DNA from: Prorocentrum cordatum
Lineage: Eukaryota; Sar; Dinophyceae; Prorocentrales; Prorocentraceae
Direction of reading: 5' to 3'
Assembly (NCBI GenBank): GCA_963575745.1
Contig: CAUYUJ010004344.1
Coordinates: forward strand, 22,501 to 70,896
DNA: 48,396 nucleotides
Under the pieces are notes generated by a model. That model saw only the letters and a program-made list of their open reading frames with translations, was not told where the DNA came from and made no database searches. Shown here in pieces: positions 12,301 through 17,480 of the stretch (its first letter is position 1; the number at the start of each line of letters is the position of its first letter). The position numbers and the translations under genes are program-made.

Positions 12301-13323
12301 TCCTCGCCCGCCAGGGGCGCCCGGCGCGCACCAGCCTCCGGGTCAGCAGCGGTCCCGCCCATGTGGGACGGGCGTCTCGCGCCAGAGGCGGTGGCTACCG
12401 CGGCCCCGGGGGATGCGGCACTGACAGCCACGGCGACCTCGGCGACAACGGGGACATCGACTAGCTCCCCGACGGGTTTCCCGACTCCGGCTCCGACTGC
12501 GGCGCCGCCAGCTACGCCGACCGCCATGCCGGCTGCAGTATCGACAGCCGCGCCAATTGTGGCACCGACAACGGCGCCAATTGCGGCACCGACGGCGGCA
12601 GCGGCTGCGGTACTGACAGCTGAGCCGACGGTGGCCCCGACCGCCTCACCGACTGCGGCTGCGGTGGCCGCGCCGACAACGTCGCCGACAGCAGCGCCGA
12701 CGAGTGTACCGACCGCGGCGCCGACAGCCACTCCGACAGCCGCGCTGGCGGTGGCGCCGACGGCCGCGCCGATAGCGTCGCCGACGGCAGCTCTGGCCGC
12801 CGTGCCGACCGCGGCGCTGACCGCTGTGCCGCCGGCCGCGCCGTCTACGGCACCGACCGCTGCTCCGGCTGCGGCTCGGGCCGCCCCGTTTACAGCGGCG
12901 GCGGCGGCTGCGCCGGCTTCGTCGCCTACGGCTTCGCCGATTGCTGCACCAACGGCAGCGCCGATGGGTCGTCTGTCTGTTGCCCTGGCCGCGGCACAGA
13001 CAACCGCCTGGACAGCGTCGACGACGGTTGCACTAGCCGCTGCGCCTGCAGATGCACGGTTCGGTTCGCCGATGGCCGAACTGGTCACGACACCGACGGC
13101 TACTCCGACAGCGGCGCCGACGGTCGCGCCGACATCGGCGTCGACAGCGGCCCTGGCCGCCACGGCGACCACGGTGCTGACTGCGGCGGCGACTGGCGCG
13201 CCGACGAAGGGCGCGACGACGGGGGCGAGCGGATCGACCTACGTTGGCATGTTCGCCGGCAGCACTGGCATCGAGGGCCGCGCGCTGTCCGCCACACAGG
13301 AGCCGCCCGACGTCGAGGATTAG
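355..13323 (+). CDS. Giant modular repeat protein, unknown function (4,322 codons)
   Basis: One open frame runs without a stop from TAG 199-201 to TAG 13,321-13,323; ATG 355 is the first Met and sits in a good context (gccATGg). The N terminus is hydrophobic (about residues 1-30). A Thr/Pro/Gly-rich linker follows, then a hydrophobic stretch near residues 206-225 (FSWLVAGWLACCALGAEF) and an Arg/Glu/Ala-rich probable coiled coil to about residue 375. The rest is Ala/Asp, then Asp/Gly/Ser/Ala and finally Thr/Ala/Pro repeats. Short non-repeat islands recur in the same frame: TSLRG-D/E-V at 6607, 9538 and 9619; STPVF followed by YCD at 6829 and 8839; DVA-x-AC followed by AP-x-x-GG at 8416 and 10,942. 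That argues for translation. Against it: repeats and high GC keep several other frames open too, and introns cannot be excluded. No known family recognised. Confidence 0.45.
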   Translation: MAVGFLGAHAVILAVGGAFSAQGAMGWWLLGRAGDAMSPAPAPPSQPGPKLWPAGGGGHGKGRAPPAKPAPAGRKGRGPPAKPPGVTITTTTTTTTTSTTTTTSSQPGPSRERGGEPAVSPAAAWPAGPISTTSGVGRARGSGPSGSPAAAEPAGGSGAQGGPSREEPRTPPTHPGRPGEASGQPTGSPGTYGPGEAALSFDPLRFSWLVAGWLACCALGAEFRHRRMEAELAEKGTNLQLWATEALDAGEKLAEARSRCTALEAERSRAAEGAEAWRQAYEEEATRRQETARRQRMAERLAQGKSQACECERARIFRAEEALAGSRADVDADNLWAWIDGLLAWIDRLTTNLELGATIAENLRARVDELEAAAETGGEVGVGTADFVTEPRAAGDEETERAVPPPSREPGGVAPTEGAGGRGGRGVGGGGEGAAREEVFPRARMRRRRRMRKTTTQGELIPEEPEEISLGEHRALGDSAAASGLAPGAGDDGDDDAGVPGGSEVKLVRAHADVHGARLPAGCWGSVGASARAVAEARAGASIGARAPADSDTRECRNGGARMGSWTGADVELGAVHLGDAGADDRTDTYASAVARAGPIACARARADADAICDAPADAGGRDFDASAGTGTFAAAAATGDADAGAGAYRNAAPPPPAPDLWRGAGPELKARLRRRALPLEGAGGALAGHRSERATAEAAGRALPEAKQYRWTMVPETWEVAPTDREEPPREAPGALELGQPLLDEARRHRAAGVSVTEDLRRAAGSDGAETVVEADEVCDLDWARLGAAGPEEGPVPSIDATTVVDPAVTACAIVSADANADADIDADTRAGTGAASCDASADAPNVSASAAYTASDDASAGAYAEAAAEPDAGDRAPGSDAYEDVAASAAASAGASAHAPNVTADAGVNALGCEARVGAAAHPAASAGASTDAIALTRSEAGEVWAVRWSRPGARSPDVGLGTRTDASVEVGSSITAYANVSASTDVRANADASDADAGATATATANAATGADACTTASSDTGAFTSTDDEVWDLEWLRLGADAGPATSIGVNADDVSGVTAYAETNAAADPSGGPDDAATVGVSSDTIAGIGADADADRDVCTGTGARAAAGVDAGPNVSDRVTSTTLPHARAWLRRLRAAHAGFLARARCPFGFLSRLARRARHGLFAGAASRRRAGAARSGLVGPLPERGRGGQLGRAPRAAGGACPAGVPQLPSPPPPWAAPRLPNREDCRAGDSTSTTADASADVDANAAACSDSDGSADADAGAYADAETGTETDTDAGIDVTAYTGTSACAADGARARAGTGARAHAGAAASPSASDSATGADVAVAGVVAHQGTHHGVHAAQFRFLAGAQWRFDPARVQPCEVSITGAHSRLVEIGQDVQPKADAAHVQQAVGPGTAVPAKLDSIVQDVPRKADLADSDASASADAAARVGVSTDASAGAGTNADADRDVGTDTGAHAVAGADAGPNVGDCATGYALPHARAWPRRRRAARAGVLACARCQFCFPSRQARRARLAPIAGAASRRRAGAVRLGRVCPPPERGRGGQLRRAPHAAGRACPAGASQLPSPPPLQAAPRLPSCEGCREGDSASATADASADVDGPWRAAGTDRAETDVEADEVWDMDWARLGAAGPDGGPAPSADAATVVDTVVTACANISASYDASVDAPNVPAYTDIGAGDGASADAYARATALSVTADVGINALGSRARAGAVAYSAASAGASPGAIAHAEVWASEVWAMGWSRLGTGFSVVGSGTGADASVEVGPSIPACANISTSTDARAEAGASDAAAGAVGDAAYAEINASPDASTGADAAARAGVSIDTNAGAGTNAGADRDLSTGIGRAARAGVLARTRCQFHFRSRLARDASLAPFAGAASRRRAGAARLGRVCPLPERGRGGQLRRVPRAADGAGPAWASQRPSLPPLHAAPRLPSCEDCREGDPASATADVDADGAAYADSDASGDASADADAGACADAETSAETSTDADVGTTVYTGTGARTADNARAGTGVRASASATAGPGASDGAPDADGATVGVVAHRGAHHEAGVARFSFVAARTAQLALVMPAGLSREGTSLRGDVPAAGLLVAEDLTVRIPSGHVEDCARALARRGAGPSVKGTQVLGSAWVPTGTLTPSSALAFRSAPGLCSTPVFESVPQPNFEGMAGLHGRPHGLYCDWIGRGAPPTTSSSGPSADPKEEACRGGSKATRCAPRFGIGRRRRAGSGCNGTYSGASTRCAPRLGIGRRRRAGSGCNGTYSGAYRGADGRAGYGRVDGFTDSGAGRVDGFTDSGGDGASRANRGTDGCADNITDSGDGRAEDITDCGAAGANSRTGRCAASGVEGGTDRRPDSHAHGSADGGALCRSDNCGTDSFADSSPNSLGSVDGGTDCRPDSCGPNSHSGGTGCRSDGCGVHCRTSRCAVSGVEGGADWRPDRGADSTAGSGADGITESGADGPNSRSDSCVVGGVGGSTRRRSDNGGPDGPAGGWAGGGADCRPDGCGTDSLADGCATSPGGVDGSTYCRSGGCGPDSRAGGCASSCVGCHPDCGVDGFADSCAAAGRIDGPADGCADGGADSRPDRGACGHACRGAGGITDSSAEGTDSIDDSIDDSCADVRTCSFAGGPANCSTDTRAVCGIVSPADSCAVCITDSCADARAHGFTVSDAVSYITQGTDPASEDVAHACALVPGIAPTRGGKPTAAVPSSAARHPPVGLDNGGANRGVDGGIDRGTGLALDVWVRTPSVPGVVPEAVAASIIANIDGGADTGTRSGTHVDAKALLFLGRLVPGVVALRDRHGPWSARALLDVRPLFCTRALSLDSTPVFMRAPMLVLDGPSTLMYCDKRDFSLARSSPPTTEFTGKRMFDCLPVAARLPLPDHASPGTPNLGGRGPARVPGRDGSGDFGLDRGGKGSTWPSCEGISSRSGTPAAGLPLIHCGRGLTGAPVLNGARVLGGGAVPPGALGRRGALASTRTLLLLGSPEVQIMLVLDGMRVLLGLPVSHGALAFLDMLGVPRRVLVLPVRSCLKEAFSDWVIHDNPPSAGPGPAGPFRGETSLRGEVHAGGALLVEGQGAAWSSRVGTSLRGEVPAATLPGLVRLSADSLADSGANSGAGGGVDDGADSPAHSSVDSITDGRIEGRTTSFAAICVNRGIDCPARPTATVEGSDCHVGGCASSDVGCRPDCGVDSFADSCAAAGCADGPADGCADSGADSRPDRGACSYTCRGADGITDSGADGTDSRSDNCGTSSRPASGDDCRAHSGADGVTDGDGCNDRYAHRGTDSLAEIRSGSGAVCDKTGIWYSPMGEHSAFMFAMYGPIGEQPASMVTAAATCDGLTDHLVDSRTSSCADAGVSSPAGCGADSRANRCPDSIADSCAGGIADSCTDARTYSSAGGSANCSTDTRAVCSTGSLADSCADCVADSCTDTRGHGFTASTANGGTDACDCCGTGSRRADSGADGGFDRGTDYGTDNRADGITGVSANRGVGRAAVVDSADASVRPLAIEPVPDAECELVSSGDTAIDVAKACGLSVGNAPVEGGLVAHVTKVRQRVKARGAYGTRPSDGAGSYRRSGTNCSYADRGPDSCDDRGADRLAYRYADGYACGADGRADRSTVGSRDDVGSYDGIGRDSGAACGADSRADCGADGCANHGADCRADCEPDEGTSGLIEWPAERLTGCGTDSGANGCSHAVCGTGGRADGYLDSHADDSLVSYADNCTDCYTDLGADRGADGGAYEATRKGVPVGGVSGGGRGRADRGTYGGTDGHPASGVNRCAGCGTDRRADCGTSRHADSILDGGADSGPCCSADFGTGRGADSGAGAVNLKGALVEGSSDDWHVLDSGPKAAEEIEAALAGHKTAGTPTAASTASLTAAPTTVPTAAMTDAPTAVPAEAPTAAPTAALASALAASRQPRPHGRRTPEAAATAAPGGATVLAPAGGARLAPASGADVGPPMCDGRRTPAAAAAAALRDARPSSPARGARRAPASGSAAVPPMWDGRLAPEAVATAAPGDAALTATATSATTGTSTSSPTGFPTPAPTAAPPATPTAMPAAVSTAAPIVAPTTAPIAAPTAAAAAVLTAEPTVAPTASPTAAAVAAPTTSPTAAPTSVPTAAPTATPTAALAVAPTAAPIASPTAALAAVPTAALTAVPPAAPSTAPTAAPAAARAAPFTAAAAAAPASSPTASPIAAPTAAPMGRLSVALAAAQTTAWTASTTVALAAAPADARFGSPMAELVTTPTATPTAAPTVAPTSASTAALAATATTVLTAAATGAPTKGATTGASGSTYVGMFAGSTGIEGRALSATQEPPDVED
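607..668 (+). repeat. ACN-type trinucleotide tract (poly-Thr)
   Basis: An imperfect run of ACC/ACA/ACG/ACT codons with a few TCG, encoding a near-continuous Thr/Ser stretch inside the giant open frame. It behaves as an in-frame triplet microsatellite. Confidence 0.8.
3751..4083 (+). repeat. Higher-order repeat unit A, copy 1
   Basis: Begins with a CG-rich CACGCGCG segment, includes CGCGCCGGCGGGCCGGCGCCG and a GAGCGAGGCCGTGG core, and ends in the CGAGGACTGCCG segment. Copies 2 and 3 follow at a spacing of about 1.08 kb and a fourth lies beyond the stop codon near 13,400. In the giant frame it encodes an Arg/Ala-rich block ending ...RLPNREDC. Confidence 0.8.
4818..5156 (+). repeat. Higher-order repeat unit A, copy 2
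   Basis: Clearly homologous to 3,751-4,083 over its whole length with scattered substitutions. It is followed by a repeat of the module DEVW-D-x-x-W-A-RLG (near 5,235), which also occurs near 2,685, 3,450 and 5,590. Confidence 0.8.
5909..6223 (+). repeat. Higher-order repeat unit A, copy 3
   Basis: Third copy, slightly shorter at its left end. It has the same GGCGGGCCGGCGCCGCGCGG core and the GAGGACTGCCGCGAGGGCGA end. Frame is kept relative to copies 1 and 2. Confidence 0.8.
7004..7165 (+). repeat. Two tandem 81-bp units
   Basis: Units start at 7,004 and 7,085 and differ at only a few positions. The unit is 27 codons, so it keeps the frame, encoding TRCAPR..GIGRRRR and then AGSGCNGTYSGA. 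It marks the change from unique sequence to the long 12-bp repeat tract. Confidence 0.85.
7165..13230 (+). repeat. About 6 kb of degenerate 12-bp repeat, with islands
   Basis: The unit resembles GCCGACAGCGGC. In the giant frame it reads mostly as Asp/Gly/Ser/Ala quartets until about 11,850, and as Thr-Ala-Ala-Pro quartets from about 11,950; a second plus frame and the minus strand (Val-Gly-Ala-Ala) are also open for long stretches. Non-repeat islands (about 8,400-9,650, 10,850-11,050 and 11,840-11,960) interrupt it. Confidence 0.8.
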
Positions 13324-13733
13324 AAGGAGGAGGACCGGGGGGAGCGACGGGCTGCTCGGGCCTCGTGGCGTCCACTGGGCTGCAGCCAGCTTGCGCCTCC
13401 AGCTCGCGCGTGCGCTTCGCATGCGCGCGCTCGTTCTTTGCGTGTACTGAGTCGCGTCCTGCGCGACGCGCGCGGCTAGCGCTTTTCGCGTGCGCGATTC
13501 CGCGCCGGCGGGCCGGCGACGCGCGGCCCTGGGGAGCGTTTAGCCCCCCCGCCTGGGCGAGGCCGTGGGGGCCGGCTCGGGCGTGCGTTGCACGCCGCCG
13601 GCAGGGCGCTGCCCAGCCGGGGCGGCCTGGCGCCCGCTCCAGGAAGGCCTCAGGCTTGCAGGCCAGTGGTCGCGCGCGCTCGGGCGCCTTTCGCCCGCGC
13701 GCGGCTGCGTTCTTTTGGTTTTGGCCGTGCGGC
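13324..13733. repeat. 3' flank of giant frame with unit A copy 4
   Basis: From about 13,400 to 13,645 this is a fourth, more diverged copy of repeat unit A (GCGCCGGCGGGCCGGCGACG core, then GGCGAGGCCGTGGGGGCCGG). Here it carries stops in the frame used by the other copies and lies outside the open frame. No gene is supported. Confidence 0.65.
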
Positions 13734-13932
13734 AGCAGGGCGTGCCAGAACGCGCGCGCGCCACTGTGCGCGTGCGCGGGCGGCGCGGCGTCCCGCCGGA
13801 CCCGCGCCATCAGGGTGGTGCGCGTGGCCGCTTTGCCATTGAAAGAGTTCATCATTGTCCTTCTCCCGTCCTCGTCCTCCTTCCTCCTCCTCTTCCTCCT
13901 TCTCCGTTTAGTGCACGCGTGCCTTCGCTTAA
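13728..13932. repeat. Duplicated block B, copy 1
   Basis: About 205 bp from GTGCGGCAGCAGGG to CCTTCGCTTAAC. It is repeated at 14,098-14,383, where an extra internal 75-bp tandem copy is present. It includes a pyrimidine-rich CTTCTCCCGTCCTCGTCC tract. No coding content recognised. Confidence 0.85.
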
Positions 13933-13933
13933 C

Positions 13934-14047
13934 TTGTATAGTCTGTTATGTTGGTAGACTGCAGGTTCAGCGTAGGGAAGTGGGGGCTTTGCCTTAGCCA
14001 TTTGGGGTCCGTAGTCGTGGGCTCGAGATCGAGCCAGGACTCGGGGG
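13934..14047 (+). repeat. 114-bp dispersed repeat, copy 2 (SL relics at 13,991-14,027)
   Basis: Second copy of 121-234. The SL-like pair is intact at 13,991-14,027 and the terminal palindrome at 14,020-14,035 keeps both 7-bp arms (GGCTCGA/TCGAGCC) while the 2-nt loop differs from copy 1. No long open frame follows. It may be a dead duplicate of the giant gene's 5' end. Confidence 0.8.
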
Positions 14048-14097
14048 CCCACCCACCCCGCTTTGCTCCCTGTGCACCCAGCTCCGCTCGGCTCTCG

Positions 14098-14383
14098 GGC
14101 CGTGCGGCAGCAGGGCGTGCCAGAACGCGCGCGCGCCACTGTGCGCGTGCGCGGGCGGCGCGGCGTCCCGCCGGACCCGCGCCATCAGGGTGGTGCGCGT
14201 GGCCGCTTTGCCACTGTGCGCGTGCGCGGGCGGCGCGGCGTCCCGCCGGACCCGCGCCATCAGGGTGGTGCGCGTGGCCGCTTTGCCATTGAAAGAGTTC
14301 ATCATTGTCCTTCTCCCGTCCTCGTCCTCCTTCCTTCTCCTCTTCCTCCTTCTCCGTTTAGTGCACGCGTGCCTTCGCTTAAC
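14098..14383. repeat. Duplicated block B, copy 2, with 75-bp tandem
   Basis: Repeats 13,728-13,932. Within it a 75-bp unit (starting CCACTGTGCGCGTGCGCGGG) occurs twice in tandem at 14,136-14,285. The downstream end, CCTTCGCTTAAC, is again shared with copy 1, after which the sequences diverge. Confidence 0.85.
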
Positions 14384-14386
14384 CGT

Positions 14387-14865
14387 TCGTTTACAAAGCT
14401 TGAAGCAGTAACAACGATGGAGATCCACCTGTTTTCTAAATGCGCCTATCGTTTGGAACTGCTTTGACTCCTATAGCCCAAAGTCCGAAAGTGTACCACA
14501 ACAACTACAGCGATCGAGGGCGGCTCATTTTCAAAATGGGGCTCTCGCTCAAGGCTTCGCATTGATATGACCAGAACTTTCAAAATGTGCAACACTTCGA
14601 CGTATGGAGGCTTGTTCTCGCAGGACGCTCTCTTGAACTTGAGCAACCTACCCCTTAGCGATTCTTTGAGCCAGAAGGGTGGAGGAGGGATCCTTCTGGC
14701 TTAACGGGGCCTCGCCTGAGAGGCAGGCCCACCAGGTGCTCGTCATTCAAGGGGGCGGCTCCCGCAGTAGAATGAAATACCTGCAGGGACCCATATCAGG
14801 ATGGGACTTGGGATGGGCGGGGGTTTTGCAACATTGCTGATGCATCCTGCCTGGTTCAATCTGGT
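14387..14865. other. Lower-GC island with two adjacent hairpins, no gene
   Basis: This island is clearly less GC-rich than its neighbours. It holds a 10-bp stem (AGCCAGAAGG/CCTTCTGGCT, 14,669-14,701) directly followed by a 9-bp stem with one bulge (14,707-14,730). No reading frame with protein-like composition is present. It could be a structured RNA or the remnant of a mobile element. Confidence 0.4.
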
Positions 14866-14993
14866 CCTCCGGCTCCTCCTTCTCCTCCTCTCCTCTCCCC
14901 TCCTCTTCTTCTTCTTCTTCCTCCTCCTCCTCCTCCTCCTCCTCCTCCTCCTCCTCCTCCTCCTCCTCTTCCCTCCTCCTCCTCCTCCTCCTT
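14866..14993 (+). repeat. CCT/CTT trinucleotide microsatellite
   Basis: A long imperfect CTC/CTT run, poly-Leu or poly-Glu in other frames. The open frames crossing it (14,801-15,139 plus; 14,856-15,305 minus) are artefacts of the repeat. CT-dinucleotide runs follow near 15,080-15,110 and 15,470-15,490. Confidence 0.95.
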
Positions 14994-15855
14994 CAAATAT
15001 TGGTGCCTTTTCCTGGCTGGCTCTAGGACACGTGGTTTGGCCGCTACGCTCGGCGAGGGTGATCCTCCTCTCCTCCCATCACTCTCTCTCTCGCTCTCTC
15101 TCTTTCTTTTTCCACCTTCACACCCCCCTCTGTTCTTGAATTGGTGGTGCTGGAAGGGCCACCGAATGCCCGCGATGCGTGGCGTGCTTGAGGGCATTTG
15201 AGGGCCGATGCTGGCGAAGCTCAGGTTATTACTGGACTTGCCCAACCGCCTGCCTTGGTCGTTCCACGCTCTGCGCTGTGCCGCTGGGTGGCTCTTGACC
15301 ACCACGCGCTGGCCTGCATTTCAACATCATCATATACACAGGGGTATGGTACTCGCCCAGCCATGATGTGATTCGCCTGCGTTTGCGACATCGGCATGTG
15401 TCAGGGCTGATGCGCACGCTCTCGTCGCATGGCTCTGACGCGAGAGCTTGCATATTCTGCCTTTTTTGTTATCTCTCTCTCTCTCTCTTGCCTCGCCCGC
15501 CTCCTCTCCTGCCAGTTGACGCTTGACGCGAGACAGTGTTGATTGGCCGTTGTGTCTATTTTGAAGTCGCTGCATCGGCAGCGCATCGCCCCAAGAGACC
15601 TGTCTTCGAGGATAGTGGTTAATTACACCGCGCCTGCTGGGGGACCCAGGAGGGACGAGAGGGGCGGGAGGAAGAGGAGGGAGGCGAAGGCAGGAGGTCG
15701 TCGCCGAACGCCGGGAACGGCGGCGCGCCGTCCTCAAGGAAGGCGGGAGGAGCGAGGAGGGAGGGGGAAATGGGAGGATGAGGAGGACACGAGGAGGAGG
15801 CATGGGGAGATCGTGGACACGAGGGGGAGGAGGATATGGGGAGGACACGAGAGGG
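14994..15855. other. No gene seen
   Basis: Mixed-composition sequence with two short CT runs (near 15,083 and 15,472). Open frames here are short or of microsatellite composition. Nothing resembling an exon, hairpin or mobile-element end was recognised. Confidence 0.5.
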
Positions 15856-15960
15856 GGGAGGAGGAGGAGGAGGAGGAGGAGGAGGAGGAGGAGGAGGAGG
15901 AGGAGGAGGAGGAGGAGGAGGAGGAGGAGGCGGAGGACAGGAGGAGGAGGAGGAGGAGGA
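15856..15960 (+). repeat. GAG/GGA trinucleotide microsatellite
   Basis: Near-perfect GGA repeat with a CGG interruption near 15,930. It accounts for the Gly-, Glu- and Pro/Ser-rich frames overlapping it on both strands. Confidence 0.95.
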
Positions 15961-16186
15961 ATGTGCCCTCTCGCGCGCCAGTGGCGTGCAAGAGGGCCAC
16001 CCAGCGCGTGCAGGAGGGCACGCTCCCGCACGGCACCGCGGGCGCGCCACGCAGGCGCGCACGCGCAGCGCGCTCGCGTCTGGCTGCGCGCCCCGCGCCG
16101 ATCCCGGCGGCGGCCGCAGAGACGCACGCCCGCGCTCGCACTGGCCGAGCCGCACCCAGGGATCCAGCGCAATGAAAACATCAAAA

Positions 16187-16263
16187 CGTTTTCGGCCTCC
16201 AGAGGCCGTTTTCGCCGTTTTCGGCCTCAAGAGGTTTTTCGCCGTTTTCGGCCTCCAGAGGCC
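16187..16263 (+). repeat. Three tandem 27-29-bp units with a palindrome
   Basis: Units start at 16,187, 16,216 and 16,243, each beginning CGTTTTCGGCCTC. Units 1 and 3 carry the palindrome GGCCTC-CA-GAGGCC; unit 2 carries a decayed form (GGCCTCAAGAGG). Surrounding sequence to 16,537 shows no gene. Confidence 0.8.
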
Positions 16264-16537
16264 CTCGCCGGGCCTCGGGAGCGTCGAAGATCGACTCAGG
16301 ACGTCAAGCCGGTCCTGGAGAAGGGGTCGAGACTTCTGGGGGCCCCGTATGGAACAAATCGCGGCATCGGATCTCTGGGCACGAGCGCACTGCGGTCGCA
16401 CTCGCGTCTGCTCAGCGTGTCGCCGCGGCGGCCCCAGCGGCACGCTAGTCCTTGCAAGCGGATCGCGTGTCGCTCCGCTCCGCCGGGCGGGAGGCGCGGA
16501 AAGGTCCGGGACGTTGACGCCTGGGGACAGGGAAATG

Positions 16538-16593
16538 GATAGCGTGTCGAACCGAGGCGTGGTGGGCCAGAACTGGCGGCGCGACACGCTATC
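16538..16593. repeat. 12-bp perfect inverted repeat, 32-nt loop
   Basis: GATAGCGTGTCG at 16,538-16,549 pairs with CGACACGCTATC at 16,582-16,593. It lies alone in GC-rich non-coding sequence. It may be a hairpin RNA, a protein-binding palindrome or a tiny foldback remnant. Confidence 0.75.
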
Positions 16594-16997
16594 TACAAGT
16601 TCCTGACCGTATGTGCTTTCGCGTGCGCGTCGCACGTGTGCACGCCGACCCTGCGAAGATAGCCATGTGCACTCGGGCGCGCAGCCCCTGCACGTCCACG
16701 CGCCCAGCTGCGCTGGCTGCGCCGCCTGCGCCGCCCACGCTGGGCCCGACGACCCATCTAGGAGGAAGTCCGCAGCGGCGGGCAGCGTGAAGGCCGCGGG
16801 GGGCCTGAAGCATTTGTTGGCACGCCCCCCCCGTCCCTGTCCTCCTCTTTGATTCTCCTCTTCCTCCTCCTTGATCTGGCTCTGGTGTACGTTTTGGGTG
16901 GCTGTGCAAGTGGATTACGAGTGCTGGCCGTTTCGTTCCCCTCAGCTTTGCTCTTTCTTCTTCCAAGAGATGCGCGCAGGGGGGGGGGCGGCGGGGC

Positions 16998-17120
16998 CTT
17001 AAACATGCCCTCCAGGCCGAACCACGGAATGCGGTGGCAGAGCGCCAGCGTGGCGCTGGCAACACCGCGCTTCACGTAGAGCTGCCACACGAACTTGCTC
17101 CAGATGCCCTGGATGACCTC
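16998..17120 (-). CDS. Candidate host-gene exon (41 codons)
   Basis: Read on the minus strand, this is 123 nt (41 codons) of ordinary-looking protein: EVIQGIWSKFVWQL, then YVKRGVASATLALCHRIP and WFGLEGMFK. It is preceded by ...CACATCCCAG (an acceptor-like AG) and followed by AAG|GC (GC donors are common in dinoflagellates). Third codon positions are almost all G or C and no simple repeat is involved, unlike its surroundings. The wider minus-strand frame 16,758-17,336 becomes Leu- or Pro-rich microsatellite on both sides, which supports exon boundaries. The protein family is not recognised and partner exons were not found with confidence; the minus strand near 18,145-18,235 is a weaker candidate. 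Confidence 0.4.
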
Positions 17121-17384
17121 CTGGGATGTGGAGCACAGGCCCGTGCATGGGCGCTGAGGGGACGGGAGGGTGCAGGCAGCAGACAACGCAGGGACAGGTA
17201 GAGGCAGAACAGGAGACAGCAGCAGCAACAGGACCAGCAGGAGGAGCAAGAGGAGGAGGAGAAGGAGGGGAGGAGGAGACAGAGTCAAACTGGACTGGAA
17301 ACAGACGTGACACGCGGAACAGCAGAAGTACTGCAACTACCTGAAATGGGAAGCGCCATGCAGCACCATCGCTCAAAGCCTAGG

Positions 17385-17480
17385 GGACCCATGATCCTGG
17401 GGAACGCCTCAAAGTCTTGGGTTCAGGTCTCAAGGTCTTGGGAGCCCATGATCCCGGGTTCAGGTCTCAAAGTCTTGGGG
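17385..17480 (+). repeat. Degenerate 37-bp tandem repeat
   Basis: GGGTTCAGGTCTCAA occurs at 17,419 and 17,456, with a decayed unit upstream and two CCCATGATCC segments interleaved. The sequence from here to 18,081 holds no gene that I can support. Confidence 0.6.

Noticed and set aside
14801-16184. Several Leu-, Glu-, Gly- or Ser-rich open frames on both strands
   Set aside because: All cross CTC/GAG microsatellites and lose protein-like composition outside them.
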